64,000 nucleotides of DNA from positions 1,798,001 to 1,862,000 of the forward strand of contig JAOVFP010000009.1 in the NCBI GenBank assembly GCA_025738555.1, given 5' to 3'. Position numbers and translations under genes: made by a program. The notes beneath the pieces are model-generated. The model searched no databases. It had not been told where the DNA came from and saw only the letters and a list, made by a program, of their open reading frames with translations. This stretch comes from Cyathus striatus (lineage: Eukaryota > Basidiomycota > Agaricomycetes > Agaricales > Nidulariaceae). This document shows, in pieces, positions 11,275 through 22,312 of the stretch (its first letter is position 1; every line of letters begins with the position of its first letter).

Positions 11275-11609
11275 TGAATGATCAAGGAGAGTTAGCAATA
11301 ATGATAACTGAAGATTTGAATGGAAAAATGAGTATTGAAGGATATGTAGAACCAAAGAAAGATAACTTTACCAAGACTGAGTTGCAGTACTTATACTTGG
11401 AAAAGTCTCTAAATGATACAGCATATTCACCTGATGACAAAGCTCTATTACAGTTTCACTTGGAACAGGTGAAAGGAAAGAAAAGTTATGAGGATGAATT
11501 TGTTGCCCCTTCAAAAAGAAAAATGAATAATGCAACTGTACGAACAGGAAAAACATACCTAAGAAGGTTGAAGTGTTTGCTGGAAAGAAATACAAACCAG
11601 TTGGTGTAA
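11271..11609 (+). CDS. Protease-RT linker frame of pol
   Basis: Open segment of about 112 residues in the -1 frame relative to the protease, continuous upstream to the AAATTTT slip site. It encodes a charged linker. Just before its end the coding signal moves by another -1 into the long pol frame, probably around 11531-11560, where the pol frame reads [15 protein letters not shown]. No canonical heptamer was found there, so this second shift may be a mutation or sequencing error rather than programmed. Confidence 0.6.
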   Translation: MMNDQGELAIMITEDLNGKMSIEGYVEPKKDNFTKTELQYLYLEKSLNDTAYSPDDKALLQFHLEQVKGKKSYEDEFVAPSKRKMNNATVRTGKTYLRRLKCLLERNTNQLV

Positions 11610-14600
11610 AAGTTAGGCCTGTGTTAGCAGAATTACCTGAACAATTTCGCATAAAAAGAGATATAAAAGGTGATCCCTTAGCAGACTTGCCAAAACTTAA
11701 TCCTAATCCACCTGATTTCATTCCTACTGGACGTTACACAGAAGAAAGAAAGACAAAGATTGATGATGTGCATTCAGATAATTTTCTCCTTTCTGAAGAA
11801 AGAAAATTAATGCATCATTTAATGATGGAACAAAATGAAGCCTTTGCTTGGGATGATTCTGAACGAGGTAGTTTTAAAGAGGAGTATTTTCCACCAGTGG
11901 AAATGCCAATTATTCCTCATAAACCTTGGGTAATTAAGAATATTCCAATACCACTGGCAATTTATGATGAAGTATGCAGAATTATTAAGACCAAGATTGA
12001 AGCTGGAGTATATGAACCATCCAATTCATCTTACCAGTCAAGATGGTTCTGTGTAGTTAAGAAAGATGGAAAGAGTCTTAGACTAGTTCATAGTCTTGAA
12101 CCATTAAATGCAGTTACAATTGCACATTCAGGTTTACCACCAGCTACTCAGGAACTTGCTAGTCATTTTGCAGGAAGAGCATGTGGAGGAATTTTAGACC
12201 TTTATGTTGGCTATGATGAAAGAGTGTTAGCAGAAAATTCAAGAGATTTGACTACCTTTCAAACACCTTTTGGAGCTTTAAGATTAGTGACTCTACCAAT
12301 GGGATGGACCAATTCAGTACCAATTTTCCATGATGATGTTACATATATTCTGCAAGATGAAATACCAGAATATACACAACCATATGTGGATGATGCACCT
12401 GTAAGAGGCCCAGCAACAAGATATGAAAAGGAAGATGGCTCATATGAAATGATACCTGAAAATCCTGGAATCAGACGATTTGTCTGGGAACATATGAACA
12501 ATGTTAACAGGGTTTTACAGAGAATGAAATATGTAAATGGTACTTTCTCAGGTCCTAAAGCAGTGATCTGTGCTGAGACAATTACTGTAGTTGGATATGA
12601 TTGCAGTTATAAAGGGAAAATGCCAATTCAAAAGACAATTGATGTAATCCTCAACTGGGGACCTTTGAAGGATGTTAGTGATGTTAGAGCATTTATGGGA
12701 ACTGTAGTTCGCTGTAGAAATCACATTCCTGACTTCTCACTAATGGCAGGACCACTCTATGATTTGCTCAAGAAGGATGCAATATTTGAGTGGGGTGAAA
12801 AAGAACAAGCATCTCAAAATGCGATTAAAGAAGCAGTACAACATTGCTTCCCCACTAGGAATCCTGACTATTCAAGTAAGGAACCAGTAGTTCTTGCAGT
12901 AGATACATCTTGGAGAGCAGCAGGATATTACATCTATCAAAGAGATGAGAATGATCCAAAGAAAGTACACTATGTTAAGTTTGGATCTATCCAATTAGAT
13001 CCAAGACAGCAAAGATATTCCCAACCAAAGAGAGAACTATGTGGTTTGCGCATGGTTCTAGAAGAAGAAAAATATTTACTATGGGGATGCCGAAATCTAG
13101 TTATTGAGACAGATGCAAAATATTTATTTGGGATGTTAAATAATCCTGGAGAAATGCCAAATGCAACTGTTAATCGATGGGTAGACTATATTAGGACTAA
13201 TTATTTCTTTACCTTAAGACATAAGGCAGGGAAAACATTTGGACCAGATGGTTTATCTAGAAGAAGGTATTACCCAGGTGATAAGACAACACGAAGATTT
13301 GATGATGGTTCAGAAGATGAATCTGGAGATATTGAACTTGTAAAAGAGCATGCAAATACACCAGATCCATTGCCATTAGAATCTTTCAAAGAAATAATTG
13401 ATTCTAGGACTGGATTTTACCAAGGTTTAGCTAGAGACATTTATGATTTTGAGCATGAGTTAGGCTTAGCAAAAGAGGAATCAGAAAAGGATGACTTAGT
13501 GCGACAACAAATAATGTCACATTCAGAGTGTCCACCTGAAACCAAAACATACCTTACTTTTTTTCATATGTCTAGACCAGTAATTCCAGATCTAGAGCTA
13601 AAGTATGATCCTGATATTCAACAAGAATATCCAGAAGATATGAGAAGTGGAAGTGCAAAAGAATTTGATACGAAGTTAATAAAGATTAAAGAATGGCTGC
13701 AAAGCAGCAAGCGAGAAAAACCAGCTAATATGACTGATAAGAAATACTTATCTTTCACTAGAACAGCTAGTCATTTCTTCATAATGAATGGACGATTTTA
13801 TAGAAAGAATAATGGAAATGAACATCAACTTGTAGTTGGTAAAGAACATCGCATGTATATGATATCAGCAGCACATGACCATCTTGGACACAGAGGTGTG
13901 TATGCTACCAATAGATTAATTGCACAGCGATTTTGGTGGCCAGAAATGGAAAGAGACATTGCTTGGTATGTAAAGACTTGTGATATTTGTCAGAAGCGAC
14001 AAAAGCTTTTGATAGAGACTCAACCAGTTGTAACACACACACCATCAATATTTCAAGTACTACACACTGATGTCATGCATATGACACCACATTCAAATGG
14101 ATATAAGTTTATCATACAAGGACGATGTTCATTATCTTCTTGGGTTGAGGCAAGAGCATTAAGAAGACAGACAGCAGAAACCATTGGTAACTGGCTCTTT
14201 GAAGATATTATGTGCCGATGGGGAGGTATAAGAGAAATTGTTACAGACAATGCAGGAGCATTTATTAATGCTACTCGTTGGCTTCAGGACAATTATGGTG
14301 TGAAAGGAATTTCAATTTCACCATATAACTCTTCTGCTAATGGAAAAGTTGAAAGAGCACATTGGGATTTGCGTCAGATTTTGTATAAAGCCACAAATGG
14401 TGAATTAAATAGATGGTACTGGCATCTACACCATGCACTATGGGCTGATCGCATTTCCATAAGAAAAGGAACTGGGTGTTCACCATACTTTATGGTTACT
14501 GGAGCACATCCAATTCTCCCTCTTGATCTGCAAGAAGCAACTTGGTTAGTACAATGGCCAGGCAGACCAATTACAACTGAAGAATTAATTGGACTGAGAG

Positions 14601-15106
14601 CACAAGCACTGGCTAAACATACAGCACATGTTGAACAAATGAGAGAGTGGATCACAAAAGAAAAAATGAACAGAGTTCGACGTCTAGAAATAGCTAACAG
14701 GTTTAAAATAAAGAAGTATATATTTAAACCTGGGGACTTAGTACTTGTAAGGAATTCTATAATAGAAACTTCACATAATCAAAAGATGAAACCGAGGTTT
14801 TTAGGACCTATGGTGGTAATCTCTAGAGGAAAAGGAGGTGCATACATATTAGCTGAACTTAATGGTTCAGTTGCTCAGAATAAGTTTGCAGCATTCCGTG
14901 TGATTCCTTACTATGCACGAAGGCGAATAGAACTGCCTAAGAATATTTATGATTTTATTGATTTATCTAAGAAGGGTTTAAAACTATTACAAGATAGTTC
15001 TGTAGAGAATGATATTTCACCTCAAGGGACTTATACTGATAATGTAATAGAGGATGAAATAAATGAATATATTTCGTCACCTTCTGAAGATGAACTCAAT
15101 AATTAA
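11573..15106 (+). CDS. pol: Pol: reverse transcriptase, RNase H, integrase
   Basis: 1177 residues; the true N-terminus lies upstream in the linker frame. [12 protein letters not shown] (first catalytic Asp), [11 protein letters not shown], and the YVDD box at about residue 270. RNase [10 protein letters not shown] at about 440, the RELCGL Glu, and ETDAKY. Integrase: zinc-binding HDHLGHRG ... CDICQKRQ at about 765-805, then core DDE residues in LHTDVM (about 832), VTDNAG (about 888) and KVERAH (about 926). The C-terminal [18 protein letters not shown] resembles a GPY/F module; no chromodomain is visible. Copies RNA to cDNA and integrates it. The order identifies Ty3/Gypsy. All catalytic residues I can check are present, so the element may be active. 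Confidence 0.95.
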   Translation: MFAGKKYKPVGVKVRPVLAELPEQFRIKRDIKGDPLADLPKLNPNPPDFIPTGRYTEERKTKIDDVHSDNFLLSEERKLMHHLMMEQNEAFAWDDSERGSFKEEYFPPVEMPIIPHKPWVIKNIPIPLAIYDEVCRIIKTKIEAGVYEPSNSSYQSRWFCVVKKDGKSLRLVHSLEPLNAVTIAHSGLPPATQELASHFAGRACGGILDLYVGYDERVLAENSRDLTTFQTPFGALRLVTLPMGWTNSVPIFHDDVTYILQDEIPEYTQPYVDDAPVRGPATRYEKEDGSYEMIPENPGIRRFVWEHMNNVNRVLQRMKYVNGTFSGPKAVICAETITVVGYDCSYKGKMPIQKTIDVILNWGPLKDVSDVRAFMGTVVRCRNHIPDFSLMAGPLYDLLKKDAIFEWGEKEQASQNAIKEAVQHCFPTRNPDYSSKEPVVLAVDTSWRAAGYYIYQRDENDPKKVHYVKFGSIQLDPRQQRYSQPKRELCGLRMVLEEEKYLLWGCRNLVIETDAKYLFGMLNNPGEMPNATVNRWVDYIRTNYFFTLRHKAGKTFGPDGLSRRRYYPGDKTTRRFDDGSEDESGDIELVKEHANTPDPLPLESFKEIIDSRTGFYQGLARDIYDFEHELGLAKEESEKDDLVRQQIMSHSECPPETKTYLTFFHMSRPVIPDLELKYDPDIQQEYPEDMRSGSAKEFDTKLIKIKEWLQSSKREKPANMTDKKYLSFTRTASHFFIMNGRFYRKNNGNEHQLVVGKEHRMYMISAAHDHLGHRGVYATNRLIAQRFWWPEMERDIAWYVKTCDICQKRQKLLIETQPVVTHTPSIFQVLHTDVMHMTPHSNGYKFIIQGRCSLSSWVEARALRRQTAETIGNWLFEDIMCRWGGIREIVTDNAGAFINATRWLQDNYGVKGISISPYNSSANGKVERAHWDLRQILYKATNGELNRWYWHLHHALWADRISIRKGTGCSPYFMVTGAHPILPLDLQEATWLVQWPGRPITTEELIGLRAQALAKHTAHVEQMREWITKEKMNRVRRLEIANRFKIKKYIFKPGDLVLVRNSIIETSHNQKMKPRFLGPMVVISRGKGGAYILAELNGSVAQNKFAAFRVIPYYARRRIELPKNIYDFIDLSKKGLKLLQDSSVENDISPQGTYTDNVIEDEINEYISSPSEDELNN

Positions 15107-15253
15107 ATGATCACAAAAAGACAAATTTATAAAAGGCTATCACAATGACAAATTTATAGTAACTAATTTACATTGAATAAATAAGATAATTAATGAAATT
15201 AATAATTAGCATGAGGATATAAGATATACATAAATGTAACTTACAGAATGCAT

Positions 15254-15758
15254 TTAATAAGCTAATGAAAAATAAATTAGTAATGAATACTAAAGTAAGA
15301 ATAAAAGATAACTTACCAAAGCACGAAAACATTCCATACCAAAGGTCAAACAAGAAACCTCCCAAAGTGCGATCCACTTGAGGAACTTGCAAGACTAGGG
15401 GAAAGGACGGAGCTTGAGCCACAGGGAGAACGAGTGGTTGGATATGTGCTGGTTCAGGGCGCTGGATGGCAGACTCAATACAAAGAAGCCATCCAATATG
15501 CTTGCCGTTCAACCAAATGCCATACCGCTGCCTAAACTCCATCTCCCTCACAAAGACCTCTCCACCTGGTACCAGCTCCCACTTTTGGTAATCGACAAAT
15601 TGAACAAGTTGACCAGGGATTTTAAGACAATGATTCTTGTGACCAATGACATCAAAACATGGAAGTCGGCTTTCTGGGATACCAAACTGGGATGGATCAG
15701 GAGTGATTTCCTGAGTAGTAATCTCGTAGATATCGAAAAGAATAGTGGAAGTGAGCAT
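15254..15758 (-). CDS. Antisense gene A inside the Gypsy element, unknown function
   Basis: Exon 15758-15317, a 55-nt GTAAGT...TAG intron, then a few codons to TAA at about 15254, giving roughly 149 residues. The region upstream shows another consensus intron ending CATTAG before this exon, so the transcript probably has a 5' exon near 15900. The protein has no motif I recognise. It has a tryptophan/aromatic-rich central part (YGIWLNGKHIGWLLCIE) and resembles gene B in length and in the spacing of aromatic residues. It is transcribed against pol, so its introns are invisible to splicing of the genomic RNA. Confidence 0.6.
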
Positions 15759-15963
15759 TGCGATAAGAGCTCTGAGTGTGAATGAAAAGAGAAGTGGGGA
15801 AACGACCTAATGAAAAGTCAGAAGTTCTTATAATAAAAGAGCCGAATTGAAGTACACGTGATGTGGTTTGAAAAAGAACAGTAACATACCACATATCACC
15901 GAAGTCCTGATCGCCGGCTAATCTACCTTTGCTCAATTCAATACCTTTTTGACTGGAGCTTAC

Positions 15964-16562
15964 TCAATCACTCAGAAAATCTGCAGAAATGACATATGAT
16001 CGTTTTCAACTATTTACGAAAATAATAAAGTATTTAAAGCTGCTAGAGTGTATAAACTAAGTTACATTATGATAAACGAAAAGAGAAAACATACGAGGAT
16101 AAAATTTTCTAGTTGGCTAAAAATAAGTCAGTTACGAAATTATTATGAGAGAAAGAAAGAAAAGAGCTTACGTGATGGTTGACGGATTAGATCCAGCCAA
16201 TAATAGGGTCCTTCTGATTGGGGCTTGTCTTTGGGAAAAAACTTGGTTCTTCCTTGTCTAACCCACAACGACCCAACATAGACAGAATTCCAAAAAATCC
16301 AGAATTCATTGAGGTGGTCTCCATCCCAAAATACCACCATGTTCTCGCGCATAAGGAACGAAATATTTCCACCTTCACATTTGATGGGCTTCCTTGTATA
16401 ATGAAACTCGAAGGCGGGGTCAGTTGAGAGAAATGATCGTGGCCAGCGTTCGAAGAGTACAGTAGTGAGAGTGTCAGAACGAAGGACTAAGAAGGGAGTA
16501 TTGAGACATTCTGAAAGAATGCGGATGAGCATTGTAGTGGAAATGAGATAACGAGTAGACAT
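15964..16562 (-). CDS. Antisense gene B inside the Gypsy element, unknown function
   Basis: Exon 16562-16172 (130 codons), GTAAGC donor, acceptor CTGCAG at about 15981, then HFLSD and TGA. About 135 residues. Contains MVVFWDGDHLNEFWIFWNS and a basic SLWVRQGRTKFF segment; no known domain recognised. The spacing of aromatic and basic blocks recalls gene A, suggesting tandem paralogues, but this is a weak visual similarity. The intron is 190 nt in this model, longer than others in the window, so the second exon is tentative. Confidence 0.55.
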
Positions 16563-17382
16563 TGTAATGAAGGTAAAGAAAGACGATGATGGAATGACTT
16601 ATGAATTCATGCAAGCAAGTGCATATTTAAATGGTTCAGAAATTGAGTTTAGCCTTGGTAAGCGCCAGGAATAAATTACCAATTCAGACTATGACAAATA
16701 TGTCAAGCATAGCCACCAATCGAATTAAGGGACATTTAGGCTACCTTATCAAATAAATGGTACCACACGGTCCGAACTTGCCGATCTGTCAAAGACTTAG
16801 TAACCGTTGCTACTCAAAGCTAGCACTAATTCATGACAGTCCGGCTCCACTACATTTCAATAACCGGCAGCCAATTCTGTCAAGCGCTTTGACATCTAAG
16901 TCCTTGATATGACACTTCTGTCATACCAGATCCATAAATGGCCAAATTATTCATTTGGATTCAATTGTGGCAATGAAATACTTGCTACATGAAAATGACT
17001 AAATGAACAAATGACGTTTTCAAATGACAACTCAATTGAAACTACTAATTACAATTTATTGATAATGAAATATTGTTTTAGTTCGATGCAGACTGATATT
17101 TTAATGAAGAATAATTATGAATACATTAAGAAAATACAGAGTTGAAGTGTTTCTAATATAGTTACATCCCCACAACTTGTATAAAATATTTGACAAAGAT
17201 ATTGACAAGTTTGGTGCATGAAAGATCAAATTTTGCATGGGATCTTAACTAAAATACTTCAATAACTTAATTTAAAACGAAATATTAAGGAAAATGAAGC
17301 TGTCTTTATAAAAACTGTAATACATGGTAGTATTATGAATCACTACCTAACATTTCTTTAAGATGCTAAAGATACATAAAAA

Positions 17383-18405
17383 CTACTTAGATGAAGAAGC
17401 TAAACTGCGAGCCTGAAGAAGGTTCTGGACCTCCCTCTGCTGATTAAAAAGGCTGTCAACCTTAGTACTGGCTTGTGCAACCTCTGCACAAGCATCCAGA
17501 GTAGCTTGGGAAAGGTGCAATAAGTATTGATTGAGAACAGCAGTACTGGCCTGGTTGAGGAACCCCTTGTGAGCATCTCCAGCCTTCCCCAGAGCATCCA
17601 AAGGTGCTTCTTCTGAAAATAGGTTCATAAATGAAAAATAAATTATAAATATGAATATGACATACCAAACTTGGCCTTCTTATTGGCCTGGGGCTTCTGA
17701 AGGAGCTGAATCGCTCTTTTATAATGAGGAGAGAGTGTGTCCATACTAGGAACATCAACATATGGGATGAGCTTGGTTTCAGCTCTGGCAGGAACCTTAT
17801 AAAAGAAATTAATAAATGAAAACTACGAAATTAAGTCAAGCTTACTGAAGAAGAATCCTCTTTATTCTCCTTAGCTGGAGCTCCTTCTTCATCAACCACC
17901 ATCTAGAATTTTGGGTGGTTAATTTGGCTATAAAATAAGAAAAAACATCGAAAATCTAACCTTGTCTGCATCAATATCTTTGGCAGTAGCAATGATGGAG
18001 GGCTCTGTGATAATCTCAACATCACTATCATCGATTATAGCTTTGGACTTGATGGTTTTGGATTTTTTCGAACCCTATATGATTAAAATTTCCGAAATTT
18101 AAGACATATGATAAAATAAAGACATACCTTTTGGTAAATGCCAGGTTCTGGTATTCCTCCAAATTTAAAGGGAGTTCATCACCCTTCAAAGCGTCCAAAA
18201 AAGGAGCCTAGAACAAAGTTATATCAGTAATGAAATATTAACAAAGAATGGTACAAAGAAATACCAGCTGTTGCTCCATTTCAAACAGAATTCTACCAAT
18301 AGTAGAACTTTTAAGATTATCAGTAACAGATTTGTTGAATTTCTTTATTGCTTCATAGAGCGCTTTGGCAGAAGCAGAAGCAGAGGCAGATGGAGTATGG
18401 ACCAT
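17383..18405 (-). CDS. Antisense gene C inside the Gypsy element, six exons, unknown function
   Basis: Exons 18405-18265, 18207-18128, 18074-17961, 17902-17846, 17795-17666 and 17612-17383, all with GT...AG introns of about 50-60 nt, giving about 250 residues. Starts MVHTPSASASASAKALYEAI. The middle is Lys/Asp/Glu-rich (GSKKSKTIKSK) and the C-terminus is helical (LDACAEVAQASTKVDSL). Exon 2 is 80 nt, one base off the phase of its neighbours: its second half reads well only in the -1 frame (GIPEPGIYQK), so a one-base deletion is likely. No known domain. Being antisense to pol, its introns survive the RNA stage of transposition. Confidence 0.7.
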
Positions 18406-19056
18406 ATTTAAAAGTTTTCAGAAGATAGAACGATGAGAGTAGAACTGGGGAGAACTTGGAAGTAAATTGCCCAAGTTTCTACCTCTTAAATACTCAAAAA
18501 TGCGAAGTCCTTCTCTCTAAAGAAGATTTTTACTATGTGAAAACCAGATTTACAATGAAATCCCATACCATTGATCATCTGGCTTCTATGACGAAGATTT
18601 TACAGATTGATGCAAATCTATGTTCCTATCAATAAATTAAAATAGAGCAAGAACTCCGAAATTCCAACATTGATATTAATACTCACTTCATCATTCTACA
18701 TCATATGGGTGTGGACACCCATTTATTCGATGGAGGGGAAGTCCTGGAATGTTCTAGTACTGTTCTGTTACACTGGAATGATAATAAATCATCTGTATAA
18801 ATAAAGACACTTAAAGAAGGAAATTTTTCGGAATATATTATGAATATCACACATAAATGTATAATTTAAATGATAAAATTAAGCAATAATGTACAACTAT
18901 TTGTGGAAGTTAAATTCTGCATGAATACTGACAACAGTAGCAGTACATATATGAAAAAGGAATTATACAGGAATGTATAGCAGAAAAGATTTAATCCTAG
19001 ACAAATAATAAAATGTTCCAAACACCAGAAGGGGTGAGGACACCCATTTATTAGTT
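18406..19056. other. Non-coding interval between antisense gene C and the 3' LTR
   Basis: No ORF of interest. It probably holds the promoter of gene C. It contains a second copy of the polypurine-tract neighbourhood (18712-18740). Confidence 0.5.
18712..18740 (+). repeat. Internal copy of the polypurine-tract region
   Basis: GACACCCATTTATT followed by TGGAGGGGAAG, closely matching the sequence just before the 3' LTR (19039-19065). Could be a duplicated or central PPT. Confidence 0.55.
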
Positions 19057-19065
19057 GGGGGGAGA
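19057..19065 (+). other. Polypurine tract
   Basis: GGGGGGAGA lies directly before the 3' LTR, the normal position for plus-strand priming. Confidence 0.75.
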
Positions 19066-20331
19066 TGTGATGCCACCTGTGCATTTAGGCGTAAAATTGC
19101 ACATTTCTACCATTTACAGTCTTAAATCTGTACACATTAATGAACCCCAGATAATAAATAAAGATCTATGGACTGCTACAAAATAGCAAACCTTGTACTT
19201 ATTGGCCTTTTATTTGGGTTAATATTCAACAGTTCATATCATAAAATATAGTACAAGTGCTTCTATGTCCAACCTACCATTAGCCTGGTGTGTAGGAAAA
19301 GATATTAAATATTGAAGGGACCGCTTTTCTGCCAGTCACATGACTTGTATATGTTTTAATTTCACTTTGATACCGCTAAGTTGTTTGTTTGGCATCAGGA
19401 TTGAAGTCTAACAAATAGTCAATGACATAAATATGAATTAAAGAATATTTCAAAGTGATGTAGAATAGTCAATTCTTCATCAATCAGGATGATTTTGGTC
19501 TTGATCGGAAGCTAGAATTTAGTACTTTCTATTCTAGTATGATAGGGAATGGTCTCACCGAAGCACAGGCCTGGATAAGAACAAAACATTAGATCAAAGA
19601 TGACAATTTTATGATGATCTACCCAAAATGATCAATGATGAGACACTGTAGCATCTGAAAACCATGGGAATGGAACATTCTAGAGGATTCTAATGCCTCG
19701 GAGTAACTCATAGTCAAATGATAGCTAAATAAAGACACAAATAAGGACAGGGGAAGTGTTTCAGGTAGATATATGTAGTATACAATGTCTGGGAAAATCA
19801 TAATAATAGTTCTGGGCTTTGTATATTTAAGTAGGTACTATAGAGGGTAGAAAGGCAAGCAGATTTGCACCTTTCTTGCCCAGGTACAATAGGTATTGGG
19901 TAGTGGTTTAGGTCTTATTTGTTTCAAAGAATATATTGTTTTGGTTCGCATTTTGGGTATCTTTTGGAAAGAATTGAAGTTCTGAGACTCCAGAGAGGGC
20001 CTAGGACTTAGTTATTTCAATAAAGTGGTTTCATAAGAGTAAAGGGTTGCTCTTGTTTCGGTTTTCTAAGAAGTTGTACTAGCAAAGGGTTGTTAAGACA
20101 CTTCTACAAAGTTTAAAGTAGTACAAAGGTGTATTACTTGAATTCTACAATAAAATTCTATTGCATTTCGATTCAAAGGCTTTTCAAACGATTTAAACTT
20201 GCATAAGACAATAAGAAGGAACACCCACCTTTCCCACAACTCGCACTTAAAGAGTCTTGTGAATTTTTATAGTGAAATAAGTTGCAAACATAGAGCCAAT
20301 TTCACTACTAGAACACAAGTATCCCTTTTCA
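19066..20331 (+). repeat. 3' LTR of the Gypsy element
   Basis: 1,266 bp copy of 6867-8132 with the same TG and CA ends. I saw no difference on line-by-line reading. Confidence 0.95.
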
Positions 20332-20740
20332 GCGGAGGGGCGGGATAACAAGCGGGATGAGGCACATGGCGAGCAGAGGGGCAGGAGGTGTGGGAAAGCA
20401 GGGGATGGAACATTGAATGCAAGGGCAGGAAATTGGGGGACATTATGTAATACTATTGTTGCTTTGTAATATGTAAATTAGTCACATGATCAATAAATAA
20501 ATTCATTCTCTCCATGTTTTTAAATGAATTTCACTCAATTTTTCATGTGAATTTCACTATATTTTCACTTTAATTTCACCTAAAATACATGAAAGTTCAT
20601 GAACCTATGCTTTTTAGAAAATATTCCAAATCACATGAAGTTCATGTAATTTCAGGTGAATTTCATGTGAATATGTGAACTTTTGGTGAAATTCACATGA
20701 ATTCATGGTGAAGGGGGGAGTGTAAAGTACTGCAAATTCT

Positions 20741-20906
20741 CAAGTACTCCACTCATTCTAATCATCTCAATTTCACTGAAGGTCTCTTGGCAACTGAAGA
20801 AGAATGTGCCATGGTTATTGACATTGACTTGTCAGTTATGGAGGAAATGATAGTGGCAGGACAAATTGATGAGTTGGAATCTTTAATTGATCTATCACAG
20901 GAGTAA
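20741..20906 (+). pseudogene. hAT transposase C-terminus, second half (split gene)
   Basis: Continues the frame interrupted at 5940: after the CAAATTCT duplication the codons read LKYSTHSNHLNFTEGLLAT and then an acidic tail ending in LSQE and TAA at 20904-20906. The LQIL/LKYS junction and the length of tail after the dimerisation domain fit hAT transposases. Evidence is the reading-frame continuity across both insertions and the family pattern. Confidence 0.75.
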
Positions 20907-21272
20907 TTTAGTAGTAATAGTAAGACTACAAATAATATTAATGTACATTGTATTCTAGTTACACCTAATATCACATGACACTACATTCTGTTAGTCAGAC
21001 AATATTGGTTTCCAAGCTACCTTGGTGATACCTTAAGCTACCTTGAGGTGAAATAGCCAAGACCTTGGAATGGCCTCACCTCACCTTGCAGCAACACTAA
21101 CTCTGACCCCCCCTAATATGTACAAGTTTCTACCTTTTCTGACATCTTCTATGTAGTTGGTTACCTTTATTCATGCACATTATGGGATGAACACTTTTCT
21201 TGAAGTGACATGAATATTGCTTACATTGACTTGCAATCTTTCAGTTTTGTGTTAACCTGATTTTTCTTTCAG
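20907..21272. other. 3' end of the old hAT element and boundary, unresolved
   Basis: No gene. Contains AAGCTACCTTG repeated twice (about 21016 and 21038), a possible subterminal repeat of the old hAT element. The right terminus of that element was not found. Confidence 0.3.
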
Positions 21273-22312
21273 TGTTTGCATCATTTAAATCCCTTACATA
21301 TCAAAGATGCATTACAACTCTTTGGTTTTATGTATGTTGATCAAGTCATGGGGGCTACAGTGCAAGCTATCAGAATTATTGAAACTAGGAGAACACTACT
21401 TATAGGAAACCTTTATGATATTGTGTGTAAAGAATGGGGTAACTTATCTAAGGCATGTCTCAATGACATTTACAGTTGGAAAGATATTCCTGACATAAAT
21501 ATTATCTTAGAACCAACACATAAACCTTGAATACTTCAGAAGATCGTTTCTATATCCTATTTGGCTTACATATCTTAGGTCTTTCAATATGGATCCATTG
21601 ATCAAGGAACTGATAATTATCTCTAATATCCCGCAAAATCTTTGCCATTTCCCAGATCCATATAACTTATATTATAAACATGAACTACTGCAAGTTGCAG
21701 GATTTTTCCCATCTGATTGGCCATACCTGAAGAGTCTTATCTACCTATTATTTGATAACATTGAAAGAAGGTTCTCAAAGTTACATGGTGAATTGCAAGT
21801 ATTCTTGTCTACTAGTGAATATTCTGGTCCTCTCCATTGCTCGCCAGAAGAATATGCAAATGCATATTGTACTATCATTTAATCAGGTCAAAAATTATAC
21901 AACATACAGGACATGGGAATATATATAGAAGCTTGGACAAGTACTTTGGCTCATCTAAACCCAGAACCAACCCCTCTTCTATTAACAAGTCTGAAATTCG
22001 AAGCCCAGGCTTTTTATAATGATACATGTTTAAACCAGAAACTTACTCATCATGCAGAGTAGAATCTAATAATTTGGCTCTGGGTAGCTATCTTCATCTC
22101 TTTATCATCTATAGTGGTTCTCAGAAAAGCTTCTAATAAAAATACAGAATCTACCAAATTCACCTCAAGATGTGATTGAGGCATGGCAGAAGGTATTTGC
22201 TAAAGCACAACATTTATCACGAGAAGGAGTGTTGGGATACCATTCCTATTTCTGTAGGGATAATTGTGACGCTTGCTACCACTACAAGGTTAAATATTTA
22301 GTGGACCGATAA
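21273..22312 (+). pseudogene. C-terminal fragment of a NACHT-type NLR gene
   Basis: Exons about 21273-21452, 21511-22083 and 22148-22312. Clear similarity, block by block, to the C-terminal half of the minus-strand NLR at 26.6-27.8 kb: HHLNPLHIKDAL, YDIVCKEWGNLSK, DPLIKELIIISNIP, EYSGPLHCSPEEYANAY, then PQDVIEAWQKVFAKAQ. Intron positions are shared. The first intron has a GC donor (AAG/GCATGT). In-frame TAA and TAG stops occur in the middle exon (about 21881 and 22060). The NACHT part is absent, so this is a broken partial copy. Confidence 0.8.

Larger units (their letters stand above)
6867..20331 (+). mobile_element. Complete Ty3/Gypsy LTR retrotransposon with antisense genes
   Basis: LTRs at 6867-8132 and 19066-20331 are 1,266 bp each and identical wherever compared by eye. 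Both start TGTGATG and end TTTTCA. The target duplication is GCGG (6863-6866 and 20332-20335), or AGCGG if the terminal A is shared. Order of domains: primer site, gag with zinc knuckle, protease, reverse transcriptase, RNase H, integrase. Integrase after RNase H defines Gypsy. About 3.9 kb between pol and the 3' LTR carries three spliced genes on the opposite strand. Identical LTRs imply a recent insertion. Confidence 0.95.
5941..20732. mobile_element. Non-autonomous hAT-like element, split by the Gypsy insertion
   Basis: Own sequence is 5941-6866 plus 20332-20732 (about 1.3 kb). It is flanked by an 8-bp target duplication CAAATTCT (5933-5940 and 20733-20740), the length made by hAT transposases. 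The ends are inverted: the left reads CTTTACGCTCCCCCC from 5945, and the right, reverse-complemented, reads CTTTACACTCCCCCC. Both subterminal regions are dense in the self-complementary word TTCACATGAA and variants, as expected for transposase binding sites. No transposase is encoded inside. The middle contains a SINE-like stretch and a G-rich minisatellite. Confidence 0.85.
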
